Part shown: positions 33,744 to 41,324 of the stretch, one piece after another
Numbering within the stretch: the first letter of the stretch is position 1
Layout of the letters: each line of letters starts with the position of its first letter
From: Rathayibacter sp. VKM Ac-2760
GTDB lineage: Bacteria; Actinomycetota; Actinomycetes; Actinomycetales; Microbacteriaceae
Assembly: GCF_009834185.1 (NCBI RefSeq)
Contig: NZ_CP047173.1
Location: forward strand, 2,356,001 to 2,420,000
DNA length: 64,000 bases
Direction of reading: 5' to 3'
Position numbers and translations under genes: made by a program
The notes under the pieces: generated by a model
Told to the model about the DNA's origin: nothing
The model's input: the letters and a program-made list of their open reading frames with translations, nothing else
The model's database searches: none

Positions 33744-34001
33744 TTAAGCGGCGGCCACCACGATGTTGACGACCTTGCGGCCGCCCTTCTGGCCGAACTC
33801 GACCGCACCGGCCGAGAGGGCGAACAGGGTGTCGTCGCCACCGCGACCGACGTTCGCGCCGGGGTGGAAGTGGGTTCCGCGCTGGCGGACGATGATCTCG
33901 CCCGCGCTGACGACCTGACCGCCGAAGCGCTTCACGCCGAGACGCTGCGCATTCGAGTCGCGACCGTTGCGGGTGGAGCTTGCGCCCTTCTTGTGTGCCA
34001 T
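33744..34001 (-). CDS. rpmA: Ribosomal protein L27
   Basis: Protein of 85 residues, MAHKKGASSTRNGRDSNAQR at the N-terminus and GTHFHPGANVGRGGDDTLFAL in the middle, the L27 signature. It helps position tRNA at the peptidyl transferase centre of the 50S subunit. Located 90 nt after L21 in one transcript. Confidence 0.97.
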   Translation of the reverse strand: MAHKKGASSTRNGRDSNAQRLGVKRFGGQVVSAGEIIVRQRGTHFHPGANVGRGGDDTLFALSAGAVEFGQKGGRKVVNIVVAAA

Positions 34002-34091
34002 TTCTCATCTCCTCGAGACCGGGGGGCCGCAGCCCCGTGCTGATGTCCTGCGGAGCGATGGCTCCCGCCGCAGGTCAGCGAAGTGGAAGTG

Positions 34092-34400
34092 CTACTTGAT
34101 GCCCGTGACCTTGACGCGCGTGAGGTCCTGACGGTGCCCCTGGCGCTTCTTGTACCCGGTCTTGTTCTTGAACTTCTGGATGATGATCTTCGGACCGCGG
34201 AGCTCCTCGAGCACCTCGGCCGTGACCGACACCTTCTCGAGCGCCGCGGCGTCCGAGGTGATGGAGTCTCCGTCGACGAGGAGCACGGCAGCCAGCTGCA
34301 CGGTGCCGTTCTCGTCGGCCTTGATGCGGTCCATCGTCACGATGGTGCCGACCTCGACCTTCTCCTGCCGACCACCGGCGCGCACAACTGCGTAAACCAC
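34092..34400 (-). CDS. rplU: Ribosomal protein L21
   Basis: Protein of 102 residues beginning VYAVVRAGGRQEKVEVG and containing IIIQKFKNKTGYKKRQGHRQ, the L21 signature; binds 23S rRNA. GTG start at 34400 is preceded by AGG and GAGAA in short distance; the upstream open frame has no matching L21 sequence. The mRNA has a long leader of about 190 nt. Confidence 0.95.
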   Translation of the reverse strand: MVYAVVRAGGRQEKVEVGTIVTMDRIKADENGTVQLAAVLLVDGDSITSDAAALEKVSVTAEVLEELRGPKIIIQKFKNKTGYKKRQGHRQDLTRVKVTGIK

Positions 34401-34593
34401 TTCTCGTACCTGTTTTCTCATCTGGACGGCGCTGACGCGCTGTCCGGGGCTTGTAAGGGCGGGGGTGACCCCGGTCTTCCCGGTCGTACCCGTCTCTCGT
34501 GCGAGACGAGGGGACCGGCACCGCGGCTCGCGCCCGGTGAGGGGCGGAGCGGCGACGGAAATCTGCGTGAGCACATGGATCGCGCCACACCAA
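34401..34593 (-). promoter_or_regulatory. Long rplU leader with hairpins
   Basis: From the predicted start near 34593 to the GTG at 34400. It contains a stem CTCGTCTC/GAGAGACGGG around 34490-34512 and G/C-rich segments that can pair near the start codon. L21 operons in other bacteria are regulated by leader structures; whether this one is a protein-binding leader is inference. Confidence 0.4.
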
Positions 34594-34599
34594 CGGTCA

Positions 34600-34628
34600 A
34601 GAGTACGGGATCCGTGCTCCCCGGTCAA
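34600..34628 (-). promoter_or_regulatory. SigA-type promoter of the rplU operon
   Basis: TTGACC (34623-34628), a 17-nt spacer and TACTCT (34600-34605) on the minus strand: the best -35/-10 pair noticed in the window. Confidence 0.75.
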
Positions 34629-34717
34629 ACGCGCACCGCCCCGGAGGGGGTGCCGTCCGGCCGACGACCCCGCCACGATAGTGCAGGCCGCCGCGCGGAT
34701 CGGTGAGGCGCGCCGCC

Positions 34718-34723
34718 TACGAT
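34718..34723 (+). promoter_or_regulatory. -10 box for leaderless DUF4031 transcript
   Basis: TACGAT, 6 nt before the ATG at 34730. Confidence 0.55.
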
Positions 34724-34729
34724 CGACGG

Positions 34730-35041
34730 ATGGCGATCCTCCTCGACGCGGCGCGGTGGCCCGCGCACGGCACCCTCTGGGCGCACCTCGTCAGCGACAG
34801 CTCGCTGGAGGAGCTGCACGCGTTCGCGCGTCGCGCCGGGCTCCCGGAGCGCGGCTTCGATCTGGACCACTACGACGTCCCGGCGGAGCGCCGCCAGGAG
34901 CTGCTCGCCGCGGGCGCGGTGGCGGTGGGCAGCCGCGAGCTGGTCGAGCGGCTGCGCGCGAGCGGACTCCGCGTGAAGGGCCGTGATCGCGAGACGGAGC
35001 GGGCCCGGCGCCGGCTCTCGCCGGGCACCGGGCCCTCCTGA
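34730..35041 (+). CDS. DUF4031 domain protein
   Basis: Protein of 103 residues, MAILLDAARWPAHGTLWAHL followed by VSDSSLEELHAFARRAGLP and FDLDHYDVP, the DUF4031 pattern; the end is Arg-rich. Function unknown. The start at 34730 is preferred over 34703 because the -10 box falls between the two. It stands alone on the plus strand between the rplU and rne transcription units. Confidence 0.85.
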   Translation: MAILLDAARWPAHGTLWAHLVSDSSLEELHAFARRAGLPERGFDLDHYDVPAERRQELLAAGAVAVGSRELVERLRASGLRVKGRDRETERARRRLSPGTGPS

Positions 35042-35056
35042 TCCGATCCGTCGCGG

Positions 35057-37798
35057 CTACTGTGCGCGGCGCGGCGTCTGCTCGGGGACGACGGCGACGC
35101 CGGTGAGGGCGGCCGTGGTGACGCGGCGGCTCTTCGCTCGGCCCTGGCCGGGCTGCTTCGGCGCGGGCAGCGCGTCGAGGACGGAGTCGAGCAGGTGCTC
35201 GGCGACCTCGCTGCGGACCCGGCGCTCGGCGACGGGCGCGGGCGGGATGGGGATGTCGAGGATCGGGACCACGGGCGTCTCGACCGGCTCGGGAGTGCTG
35301 TCCTGCGCGGGGGCCTGCGCCTCCGGCTGCTCGGTCGACTCCGGCGCGTCCTGGCGCGGCTCGCGGTCGCGACCGCGGCGGCGGCGCTCGCCCCGGGCCG
35401 GGCGCTCCCGGCGAGCGGAGGAGTCGCTGCGGCTCTCCTCCGACTGCTCGCCGGGCTGCTCCGCGGGCTGCTCCGTCGACCGCTCCGGGGCCTGCGCCTC
35501 GGCCTCGGCCGCCGTGGCGTCGTCGACCAGGGCGGCCGCCTCCTCGGCGGCGTGGCGGACTGCGGCCGGGTGGATCGTGCTCGCGGCGATCTGAGCGAGC
35601 GCGTTCTTCGCGTCGTCCGTGATCGCGTGCGTGCTGACCGGCTTGGCGCCGTTCTGCGAGCCCGAGCCGTTCTGCGCGCCGGAGCCGTTCTGCCCGCTCG
35701 AGCCGGTGCGGCCGTTCGAGGACTGCTCGTTCGGCTTGCCGCCGCGGCGGCGCTCCTGCTGGGGAGCGGTGGTGGAGCGGTGCTTGACGACCGGATCGTG
35801 CTGCACGATGACGCCGCGTCCCGCGCAGACCTCGCAGTTCTCGCTGAAGGTCTCGAGGAGACCGAGGCCGAGCTTCTTGCGGGTCATCTGCACGAGGCCG
35901 AGCGAGGTGACCTCGGCGACCTGGTGCTTCGTCCGGTCGCGGCTGAGGCACTCGACCAGGCGTCGGAGCACGAGGTCGCGGTTGGACTCGAGGACCATGT
36001 CGATGAAGTCGACGACGATGATGCCGCCGATGTCGCGCAGCCGGAGCTGGCGGACGATCTCCTCCGCGGCCTCGAGGTTGTTCTTGGTGACCGTCTCCTC
36101 GAGGTTGCCGCCGGAGCCGACGAACTTGCCGGTGTTCACGTCGACGACGGTCATCGCCTCGGTGCGGTCGATCACGAGCGAGCCGCCGCTGGGGAGCCAG
36201 ACCTTGCGCTCGAGGGCCTTCTCGATCTGCTCCGTGATGCGGAACTCGTCGAACGCGTCCTGCTCGCCGGTGTAGACCTCGACGCGCTCGAGCAGGTCGG
36301 GGGCGACCTGGCTGAGGTAGAGCTCGATCGTCTCGCGGGCGTCGTCGCCGGCGATCACCATCTTCTCGAAGTCCTCGTTGAAGACGTCGCGGACGATCTT
36401 GATCAGCAGGTCGGGCTCGCTGTGCAGCAGCGCCGGCGCCTGGCCGGTCGCGGCCTTGGTGCTGAGCGCGGTCCACTGCGCGGTGAGGCGCTCGACGTCG
36501 ACGGTCAGCTGCTCCTCGGTGGCGCCCTCTGCGGCGGTGCGGACGATGACGCCCACGTTCTCCGGCAGCACCTCCTTGAGGATCTTCTTCAGGCGTGCGC
36601 GCTCCGTGTCCGGGAGCTTGCGCGAGATGCCGTTCATCGAGCCGTTCGGCACGTAGACCAGGTAGCGGCCCGGGAGGGAGATCTGGCTGGTGAGGCGGGC
36701 GCCCTTGTGGCCGATCGGGTCCTTGGTGACCTGGACGAGCACGCGGTCGCCGGGCTTGAGCGCCAGCTCGATGCGGCGCGGGCCGCCGGCGTTGTTCGCG
36801 GCGTCCCAGTCGACCTCGCCGGAGTAGAGCACGGCGTTGCGGCCGCGCCCGATGTCGACGAAGGCCGCCTCCATGCTGGGCAGGACGTTCTGCACTCGGC
36901 CGAGGTAGACGTTGCCGATGAGCGACGCCTCCTGTGAGCGGGCGACGTAGTGCTCGGCGAGCACGCCGTCCTCGAGGACGCCGATGCGGATGCTGTCCTG
37001 CTTCGAGCGGACGACCATGACGCGGTCGACGGCCTCGCGACGGGCGAGGAACTCGGACTCGGTGACGACCGTGCGGCGGCGGCCGGCGTCCCGGCCGTCG
37101 CGACGGCGCTGCTTCTTCGCCTCGAGGCGGGTCGAGCCCTTGATGCGCTGCGGCTCGGTGATCAGCTCGGGCTCGCGGGTCTCTCGCTGCTCGCGCGGCT
37201 GACGGACGCGGACGACGGTGTTCTCGGGGTCGTCGGCACCGCCGCGGTCGCTCTCGCCGCTGCGGCGTCGCGAGCGTCGGCGGACGGAGCCCTGCTCCTC
37301 CGCCGGCTCGTCGCGCTCCTCGCGGACACCGAGGGGCGCACCGCGCGGGGGCAGCGGAGTGAGCTCGACGTAGTCCGGCAGGACCGGCGCCTGGAAGAGC
37401 AGCGACGGACTGGGCAGCGCCGGGCGGCGGGGAGCGGGCTCCTCCTCCGCGGAAGCCTCGGGCGACTCCGGCAGGGCGTCGAAGAACACGGCGCCGGTGG
37501 AGGCCGACTCGTCCGTGTCCTCGGCCGGCGTCTCCGCCGTCGCGGTGTCGGTGTCCGCGGCGTGCGTGTGCGCGGCCTCCGCGGTGGTGTCGGGCGTCTG
37601 CGTGCCGGCGGCGATCGTGTCCGACCCGTTCTGCTCGGTCTCGTTCGTGTCGATGATCGTTTCCCCTGTCGCTGATGCGCTCGATCCGGCCCGTCGGTTC
37701 GTCCGACGGCCACCGAAGAGGCGACTGATCTTCCTGGCCCCGCTGCGGGGCTCGTCGCGGTCCGGTTCGGATCCGCTCGTGCTGTTGTCTTCCACCAT
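35057..37798 (-). CDS. rne: Ribonuclease E/G
   Basis: RNase E/G, 913 residues, endonuclease of mRNA decay and rRNA processing. Long disordered N-terminal extension (about 1-250) rich in Glu, Arg and Pro; S1 domain with GNVYLGRVQNVLPSMEAAFV and IGRGRNAVLY; catalytic DNase I-like region with DRTEAMTVVDVNTGKFVG (magnesium-binding Asp residues) and VDFIDM; the zinc-link CEVCAGRG; then a disordered C-terminal tail with NG/SG repeats (QNGSGAQNGSGSQNG) and Arg/Glu segments that may hold partner proteins. This terminal layout is typical of actinobacterial RNase E. Confidence 0.96.
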   Translation of the reverse strand: MVEDNSTSGSEPDRDEPRSGARKISRLFGGRRTNRRAGSSASATGETIIDTNETEQNGSDTIAAGTQTPDTTAEAAHTHAADTDTATAETPAEDTDESASTGAVFFDALPESPEASAEEEPAPRRPALPSPSLLFQAPVLPDYVELTPLPPRGAPLGVREERDEPAEEQGSVRRRSRRRSGESDRGGADDPENTVVRVRQPREQRETREPELITEPQRIKGSTRLEAKKQRRRDGRDAGRRRTVVTESEFLARREAVDRVMVVRSKQDSIRIGVLEDGVLAEHYVARSQEASLIGNVYLGRVQNVLPSMEAAFVDIGRGRNAVLYSGEVDWDAANNAGGPRRIELALKPGDRVLVQVTKDPIGHKGARLTSQISLPGRYLVYVPNGSMNGISRKLPDTERARLKKILKEVLPENVGVIVRTAAEGATEEQLTVDVERLTAQWTALSTKAATGQAPALLHSEPDLLIKIVRDVFNEDFEKMVIAGDDARETIELYLSQVAPDLLERVEVYTGEQDAFDEFRITEQIEKALERKVWLPSGGSLVIDRTEAMTVVDVNTGKFVGSGGNLEETVTKNNLEAAEEIVRQLRLRDIGGIIVVDFIDMVLESNRDLVLRRLVECLSRDRTKHQVAEVTSLGLVQMTRKKLGLGLLETFSENCEVCAGRGVIVQHDPVVKHRSTTAPQQERRRGGKPNEQSSNGRTGSSGQNGSGAQNGSGSQNGAKPVSTHAITDDAKNALAQIAASTIHPAAVRHAAEEAAALVDDATAAEAEAQAPERSTEQPAEQPGEQSEESRSDSSARRERPARGERRRRGRDREPRQDAPESTEQPEAQAPAQDSTPEPVETPVVPILDIPIPPAPVAERRVRSEVAEHLLDSVLDALPAPKQPGQGRAKSRRVTTAALTGVAVVPEQTPRRAQ

Positions 37799-38068
37799 TC
37801 CTGGTGCACTCCTCGGCCGGGTCGTGCGCCGCGCCGTCGACCCGGATGCTGTTCTCGAGCGACGGGCCTCGGCCCGCCGCGAATCCTTCCGCTCCCCCGG
37901 TCCCGTCGCTCACGTGGCGCAGGACTCCGGTTGCAGCTTCTCCTCGGAACTGACTATCCGACACGGGTGATGCATCGCGCTCATTCGCGGAACGCTGTCG
38001 ATCTCCTGTGGCCCGGTGCTCGCCCGGTAAACCTTCTTCGCGTCGACGCGGGATGAGCCGGGTCGACG
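37799..38068 (-). promoter_or_regulatory. Long 5' leader of rne
   Basis: About 270 nt between a -10 box GATAAT (38075-38080) and the ATG at 37798, with no gene inside. It includes a CGGGCC/GGCCCG hairpin. Long rne leaders serve self-control in enterobacteria; that parallel is inference. Confidence 0.45.
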
Positions 38069-38074
38069 CGACCG

Positions 38075-38080
38075 ATTATC
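38075..38080 (-). promoter_or_regulatory. -10 box of rne
   Basis: GATAAT on the minus strand; predicted transcription start near 38068. Confidence 0.55.
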
Positions 38081-38115
38081 GCACGCATTCCCAGAGGCGC
38101 CGATTCCGTGCGTGC

Positions 38116-38121
38116 CATAAT
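38116..38121 (+). promoter_or_regulatory. -10 box for leaderless VKOR transcript
   Basis: CATAAT, 6 nt before the GTG at 38128; divergent from the rne promoter 35 nt away. Confidence 0.6.
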
Positions 38122-38127
38122 CCCCCG

Positions 38128-38766
38128 GTGTCCAGCGATACCGGGGTGACGAGCGCCCCCACTCAGCAGCGTCAGGCCGACCGGGAGCGGCGGCCGATCG
38201 CATTCGCGGTGCTCCTCGTGGTTCTCGGAGTGATCGGCTGGATCGCCGCGTTCGCGCTCACGCTCGACAAGTTCGCGTCGCTCTCGCCGGGGTCGGAGGC
38301 GCTCGGCTGCGACTTCAGCCTGCTCGTCCAGTGCAGCGCGAACCTGAAGTCGGCGCAGGGCGCGATCTTCGGGTTCCCGAATCCGCTGATCGGCGTCGCC
38401 GCGTGGATCGCGCCGATCGTCGTCGGCGCCGGGCTGCTCGCGGGGGCGCGCTTCGACCGCTGGTTCTGGGCGCTGTTCAATCTGGGGTTCGTCTTCGCGC
38501 TCGGCTTCGTCGGCTGGCTGATCGCGACCAGCATCTTCGCGCTCGGCACGCTCTGCCCCTGGTGCATGCTCACCTGGGCCGTCGTGATCCCCGGCTTCTG
38601 GCTGGTGACCCTGCGCAACCTCCGCGAGGGCGTGTTCCCGGTCCCCTCCGGCGTCAGCCGCTTCGCCGCCGCCGCCTACGGCTGGACGCCGTTCATCACG
38701 CTGGTCTGCTACCTGGCGATCGCCGTGATGGCGCAGGTGCGCCTGGACGTGCTGTCCTACCTCTGA
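38128..38766 (+). CDS. Vitamin K epoxide reductase family membrane protein
   Basis: VKOR-family oxidoreductase, 212 residues with about five membrane helices. It carries the loop cysteines GCDFSLLVQC (C61, C69) and the redox motif LCPWC (C143, C146). In actinobacteria such proteins reoxidise DsbA-like oxidants outside the membrane using menaquinone. No DsbA domain is fused and none is adjacent. GTG start at 38128 is set by the -10 box. The gene ends in front of a block of intergenic repeats. Confidence 0.92.
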   Translation: MSSDTGVTSAPTQQRQADRERRPIAFAVLLVVLGVIGWIAAFALTLDKFASLSPGSEALGCDFSLLVQCSANLKSAQGAIFGFPNPLIGVAAWIAPIVVGAGLLAGARFDRWFWALFNLGFVFALGFVGWLIATSIFALGTLCPWCMLTWAVVIPGFWLVTLRNLREGVFPVPSGVSRFAAAAYGWTPFITLVCYLAIAVMAQVRLDVLSYL

Positions 38767-38816
38767 CGCTGCCGGGCCGACACCCGACGGCGCCCCCGGA
38801 GGCGGCGGATCTCGAG

Positions 38817-38846
38817 ACGCCCGCTCCGCGGGCTACTCGATCACCA
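38817..38846 (-). repeat. REP-like palindromic repeat, copy 3
   Basis: GGATCTCGAGAC, hairpin GCCCGC-TCC-GCGGGC, TACTCGATCACCA. Confidence 0.75.
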
Positions 38847-38870
38847 AGGTCCGGCGAGCACGCCCTCTAC

Positions 38871-38904
38871 CGGTCGAGGAGCCGCGCAGCGGCGTATCCA
38901 GACC
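38871..38904 (+). repeat. REP-like palindromic repeat, copy 4
   Basis: CGGTCGAGGA, hairpin GCCGC-GCA-GCGGC, GTATCCAGACC; opposite orientation to copies 3 and 5. Confidence 0.75.
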
Positions 38905-38922
38905 AGCCCGTTCGCAGACGGA

Positions 38923-38964
38923 GGATCTCGACACGCCCGCTCCGCGGGCTACTCAATCAGCATG
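38923..38964 (-). repeat. REP-like palindromic repeat, copy 5
   Basis: GGATCTCGACAC, hairpin GCCCGC-TCC-GCGGGC, TACTCAATCAGCATG. Confidence 0.75.
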
Positions 38965-38973
38965 TACCGCCTC

Positions 38974-39090
38974 GGAGGCGCATCCGGGAAAGCGCGTGTC
39001 AGCGCTTTCCCGTCGCCGAGCGCGGGACGCTTTGCGGAGCGCTACCGCCTACGAGAGCCGACCGCGGTTTCGCGGATTACCGCGAAACAC
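38974..39090 (+). repeat. Structured intergenic element, copy C
   Basis: Hairpin 1 at 38985-39012 (11-bp arms CGGGAAAGCGC/GCGCTTTCCCG, loop GTGTCA), block GCCGAGCGCGGGACGC..TGCGGAGCGC, and hairpin 3 at 39067-39088 (arms GTTTCGCGG/CCGCGAAAC, loop ATTA). Same order as copies A and B, with different arm sequences. Confidence 0.75.
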
Positions 39091-39157
39091 CGCGGAGCGC
39101 GAGCTCGCGCGGCGGTTCGCCTTTCAGGCGAACCAGAGCGCGAGCTCGCGCTCCGCG
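39091..39157 (-). terminator. Long hairpin straddling the ndk stop codon
   Basis: Perfect 20-bp stem (39091-39110 with 39138-39157) with a nested perfect 8-bp stem (GGTTCGCC/GGCGAACC) and 5-nt loop that contains the ndk stop codon. It probably ends the ileS-ndk transcript. Confidence 0.7.
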
Positions 39158-39540
39158 GATTCAACACCGTCGGAGCCGTGGACGAGGTTCTGCTGGACCT
39201 TGAGGCCCCAGTCTCGGCCGAGGTCGCCGCGGATGGTGCCGGGGGCGGCGGTGGTGGGGTCGGTGGTGCCGGCGAGGGCGCGGAAGCCCTCGATGACGCG
39301 GTCACCGGCGATGCGGAGGGCGACGACGGGGCCGCTCTCCATGAACTCGACGAGGGGCTCGTAGAACGGCTTGCCCTCGTGCTCGGCGTAGTGGGCGGCG
39401 AGCAGCTCGCGGTCGGCTTCGACGAGCTTGATGTCGACGAGCGAGTAGCCCTTCGCCTCGATGCGGCGGAGGATCTCGCCGGTGAGGTTGCGGGCGACGC
39501 CGTCGGGCTTGACGAGGACGAGGGTCTCCTGGATGGCCAT
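39124..39540 (-). CDS. ndk: Nucleoside diphosphate kinase
   Basis: Ndk, 138 residues, equilibrates nucleoside di- and triphosphates through a phospho-His. It begins AIQETLVLVKPDGVARNLTG and has the active site NLVHGSDG with His 121, ending in AERELALWF. Last gene of the minus-strand set ileS-folC-DUF4233-ndk, 15 nt after DUF4233. The last 11 codons form one arm of a long hairpin. Confidence 0.97.
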   Translation of the reverse strand: MAIQETLVLVKPDGVARNLTGEILRRIEAKGYSLVDIKLVEADRELLAAHYAEHEGKPFYEPLVEFMESGPVVALRIAGDRVIEGFRALAGTTDPTTAAPGTIRGDLGRDWGLKVQQNLVHGSDGVESAERELALWFA

Positions 39541-39555
39541 GCTTCAGCGGTCTCC

Positions 39556-39942
39556 TTAGGTGGGGGTGGGGTCGGTGGGCCCGTCCGCCGCGCGGCGGTT
39601 CTGGGAGTCGAGCTTGGTGCCGGTGACCATGCAGTACGCCCACAGGGCGACGAAGGCCGCGCCGATGACGAACATGACCGGGACCAGGGCACCGGTGGCC
39701 ACGATAACGAACTGGAGGACCCAGCCGAGCCGGAAGCCGGCCGGCCGGTCGAGCAGCCCGAGCGTCGCGACGAGGGCGAGGCAGACCACCGCTCCCCCGA
39801 CGAGGACGACCACCGGATCGGCGGCCTTCAGCCCGAAGGCGACGAGCGTCGCGAGGAAGACGATGACCGACTCGAAGCCGAGGACGATCGAGCCGAGGCT
39901 CTCGCGGACGGTCCGGGTGCGGCGCGGCCGGCCCGCCCTCAC
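39556..39942 (-). CDS. DUF4233 membrane protein
   Basis: Protein of 128 residues with about four membrane helices, starting RTRTVRESLGSIVLGFESVIVFLATL, the DUF4233 signature. It always lies between folC and ndk in actinobacteria; function unknown. GTG at 39942 overlaps the folC stop by 3 bases (GTGA), so translation is coupled. Confidence 0.88.
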   Translation of the reverse strand: MRAGRPRRTRTVRESLGSIVLGFESVIVFLATLVAFGLKAADPVVVLVGGAVVCLALVATLGLLDRPAGFRLGWVLQFVIVATGALVPVMFVIGAAFVALWAYCMVTGTKLDSQNRRAADGPTDPTPT

Positions 39943-41324
39943 GCGCCGAGCCAGTTCTCGTCGCGGGCGACGGTGATCGTCCGGCCGACGAGGGTGATCG
40001 ACCCGGTGACGAGCAGGGCGCCCTTGTCCGTGCGGGCGGCGAGGAGGCGGCCCGCGGTGAGCGCGCCGTCCGGGTCGTCCGCGACGCGGACCGACTCCGC
40101 GGGGAAGACGGTCCGCGCGAGGGCGGCGAGCTCCTCGGCCGGGACTCCGCGGTCGCTCGGCGCGGTGGTGACGATCAGCTCGTCGACGACCGGCATCAGC
40201 GCGCGCAGGATGCCCTCCGCGTCCTTCTCGGCGAGGACGCCGATGACCGCGGTGACGCGGTCGAAGTCGAAGTAGCGCCCGATCGCCGCGGCGAGGGAGG
40301 CGGCGCCGTGCGGGTTGTGCGCGGCGTCGACGACCGTGCGCGGCGACTGGCCGACGATCTGGAGGCGGCCGGGCGAGGTCGCCGCGGCGAAGCCCTCGTC
40401 GAGGACGTTCCCGGTCAGCTCCTGCGTGCCGCCGCCGAGGAACGTCTCGACCGCGGCGATCGCGACCGCCGCGTTCTCGGCCTGGTGATCGCCGAAGAAC
40501 GGCAGCAGCAGCTGCTCGTAGCGGGTGACGAGACCACGGACGGAGACGAGCTGGCCGCCGACCGCGACGGTCGTCGACTCGACGTCGAAGTCGGCGCCCT
40601 CGAACACGATCGTCGACTCGGTCAGCTCGGCCGCCTGTCGCAGCACCGCCTCCGCCTCGCTCGTCTGCTTCGCCGACACCACGGCGGCCGCGGGCTTCAC
40701 GATGCCGGACTTGGTGCGGGCGATCTCCTCGATCGTCGCGCCGAGCTGCCGGGTGTGGTCGAGCGCGATCGGCGTGAAGACGGCGACCTGCGCGTCTGCG
40801 ACGTTCGTCGAGTCCCACTCGCCGCCCATGCCGACCTCGATGACCGCGACGTCGACCGGAGCGTCCGCGAAGGCCGCGTACGCCAGCACGGTGAGCGCCT
40901 CGAAGAACGAGAGCGGGCTCTCGCCCTGCCCGACGAGCTCGGCGTCCGTCATCGTGAGGTAGGGCTCGACGTCGATCCAGTTCGTAGCGAGGCTCAGGTC
41001 GGAGATCGGCTCGCCGTCGATGACGATGCGCTCGTTGAAGCGCTCGAGGTGCGGGCTGGTGAAGAGGCCGACCCGCAGCCCGTGGGCGCGGAGCAGGCTC
41101 TCGATCATCCGGCTGGTCGACGTCTTGCCGTTGGTGCCGGCGATCTGGATCACGGGGTAGGCCCGCTGCGGGTCGCCCATGTAGTCGACGGCCCGCCGGG
41201 TCGGCGCGAGTCGCGGGCGGGGGCTCGCCTCGCCGAGCCGCTTCAGCAGGCTCGCGTAGACGGCGTCGGCCGCCTCGCGCGCGAGCCGGGCGTCCTCCTC
41301 GGAGTAGCGGTCCTTGTCAGTCAT
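39939..41324 (-). CDS. folC: Folylpolyglutamate synthase / dihydrofolate synthase
   Basis: FolC, 461 residues, adds glutamate to dihydropteroate and to folates. Mur-ligase-like fold: VIQIAGTNGKTSTSRMIESLL (P-loop), FTSPHLERFNERI, VIEVGMGGEWDSTNV, FTPIALDHTRQLG, and C-terminal VVDAAHNPHGAASLAAAI. The start at 41324 (MTDKDRYSEED) overlaps the end of ileS by 8 nt; an upstream start at 41387 would lie deep in ileS. Confidence 0.94.
   Translation of the reverse strand: MTDKDRYSEEDARLAREAADAVYASLLKRLGEASPRPRLAPTRRAVDYMGDPQRAYPVIQIAGTNGKTSTSRMIESLLRAHGLRVGLFTSPHLERFNERIVIDGEPISDLSLATNWIDVEPYLTMTDAELVGQGESPLSFFEALTVLAYAAFADAPVDVAVIEVGMGGEWDSTNVADAQVAVFTPIALDHTRQLGATIEEIARTKSGIVKPAAAVVSAKQTSEAEAVLRQAAELTESTIVFEGADFDVESTTVAVGGQLVSVRGLVTRYEQLLLPFFGDHQAENAAVAIAAVETFLGGGTQELTGNVLDEGFAAATSPGRLQIVGQSPRTVVDAAHNPHGAASLAAAIGRYFDFDRVTAVIGVLAEKDAEGILRALMPVVDELIVTTAPSDRGVPAEELAALARTVFPAESVRVADDPDGALTAGRLLAARTDKGALLVTGSITLVGRTITVARDENWLGA

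Larger units (their letters stand above)
38767..39090. other. Repeat-filled intergenic region between VKOR and ndk
   Basis: No gene seen. It holds three REP-like repeats and the third copy of the structured element, again between two convergent genes. Confidence 0.8.

Noticed and set aside
34703..34729. Upstream start for the DUF4031 gene
   Set aside because: The -10 box TACGAT would lie inside the coding part; the ATG at 34730 fits the leaderless pattern.
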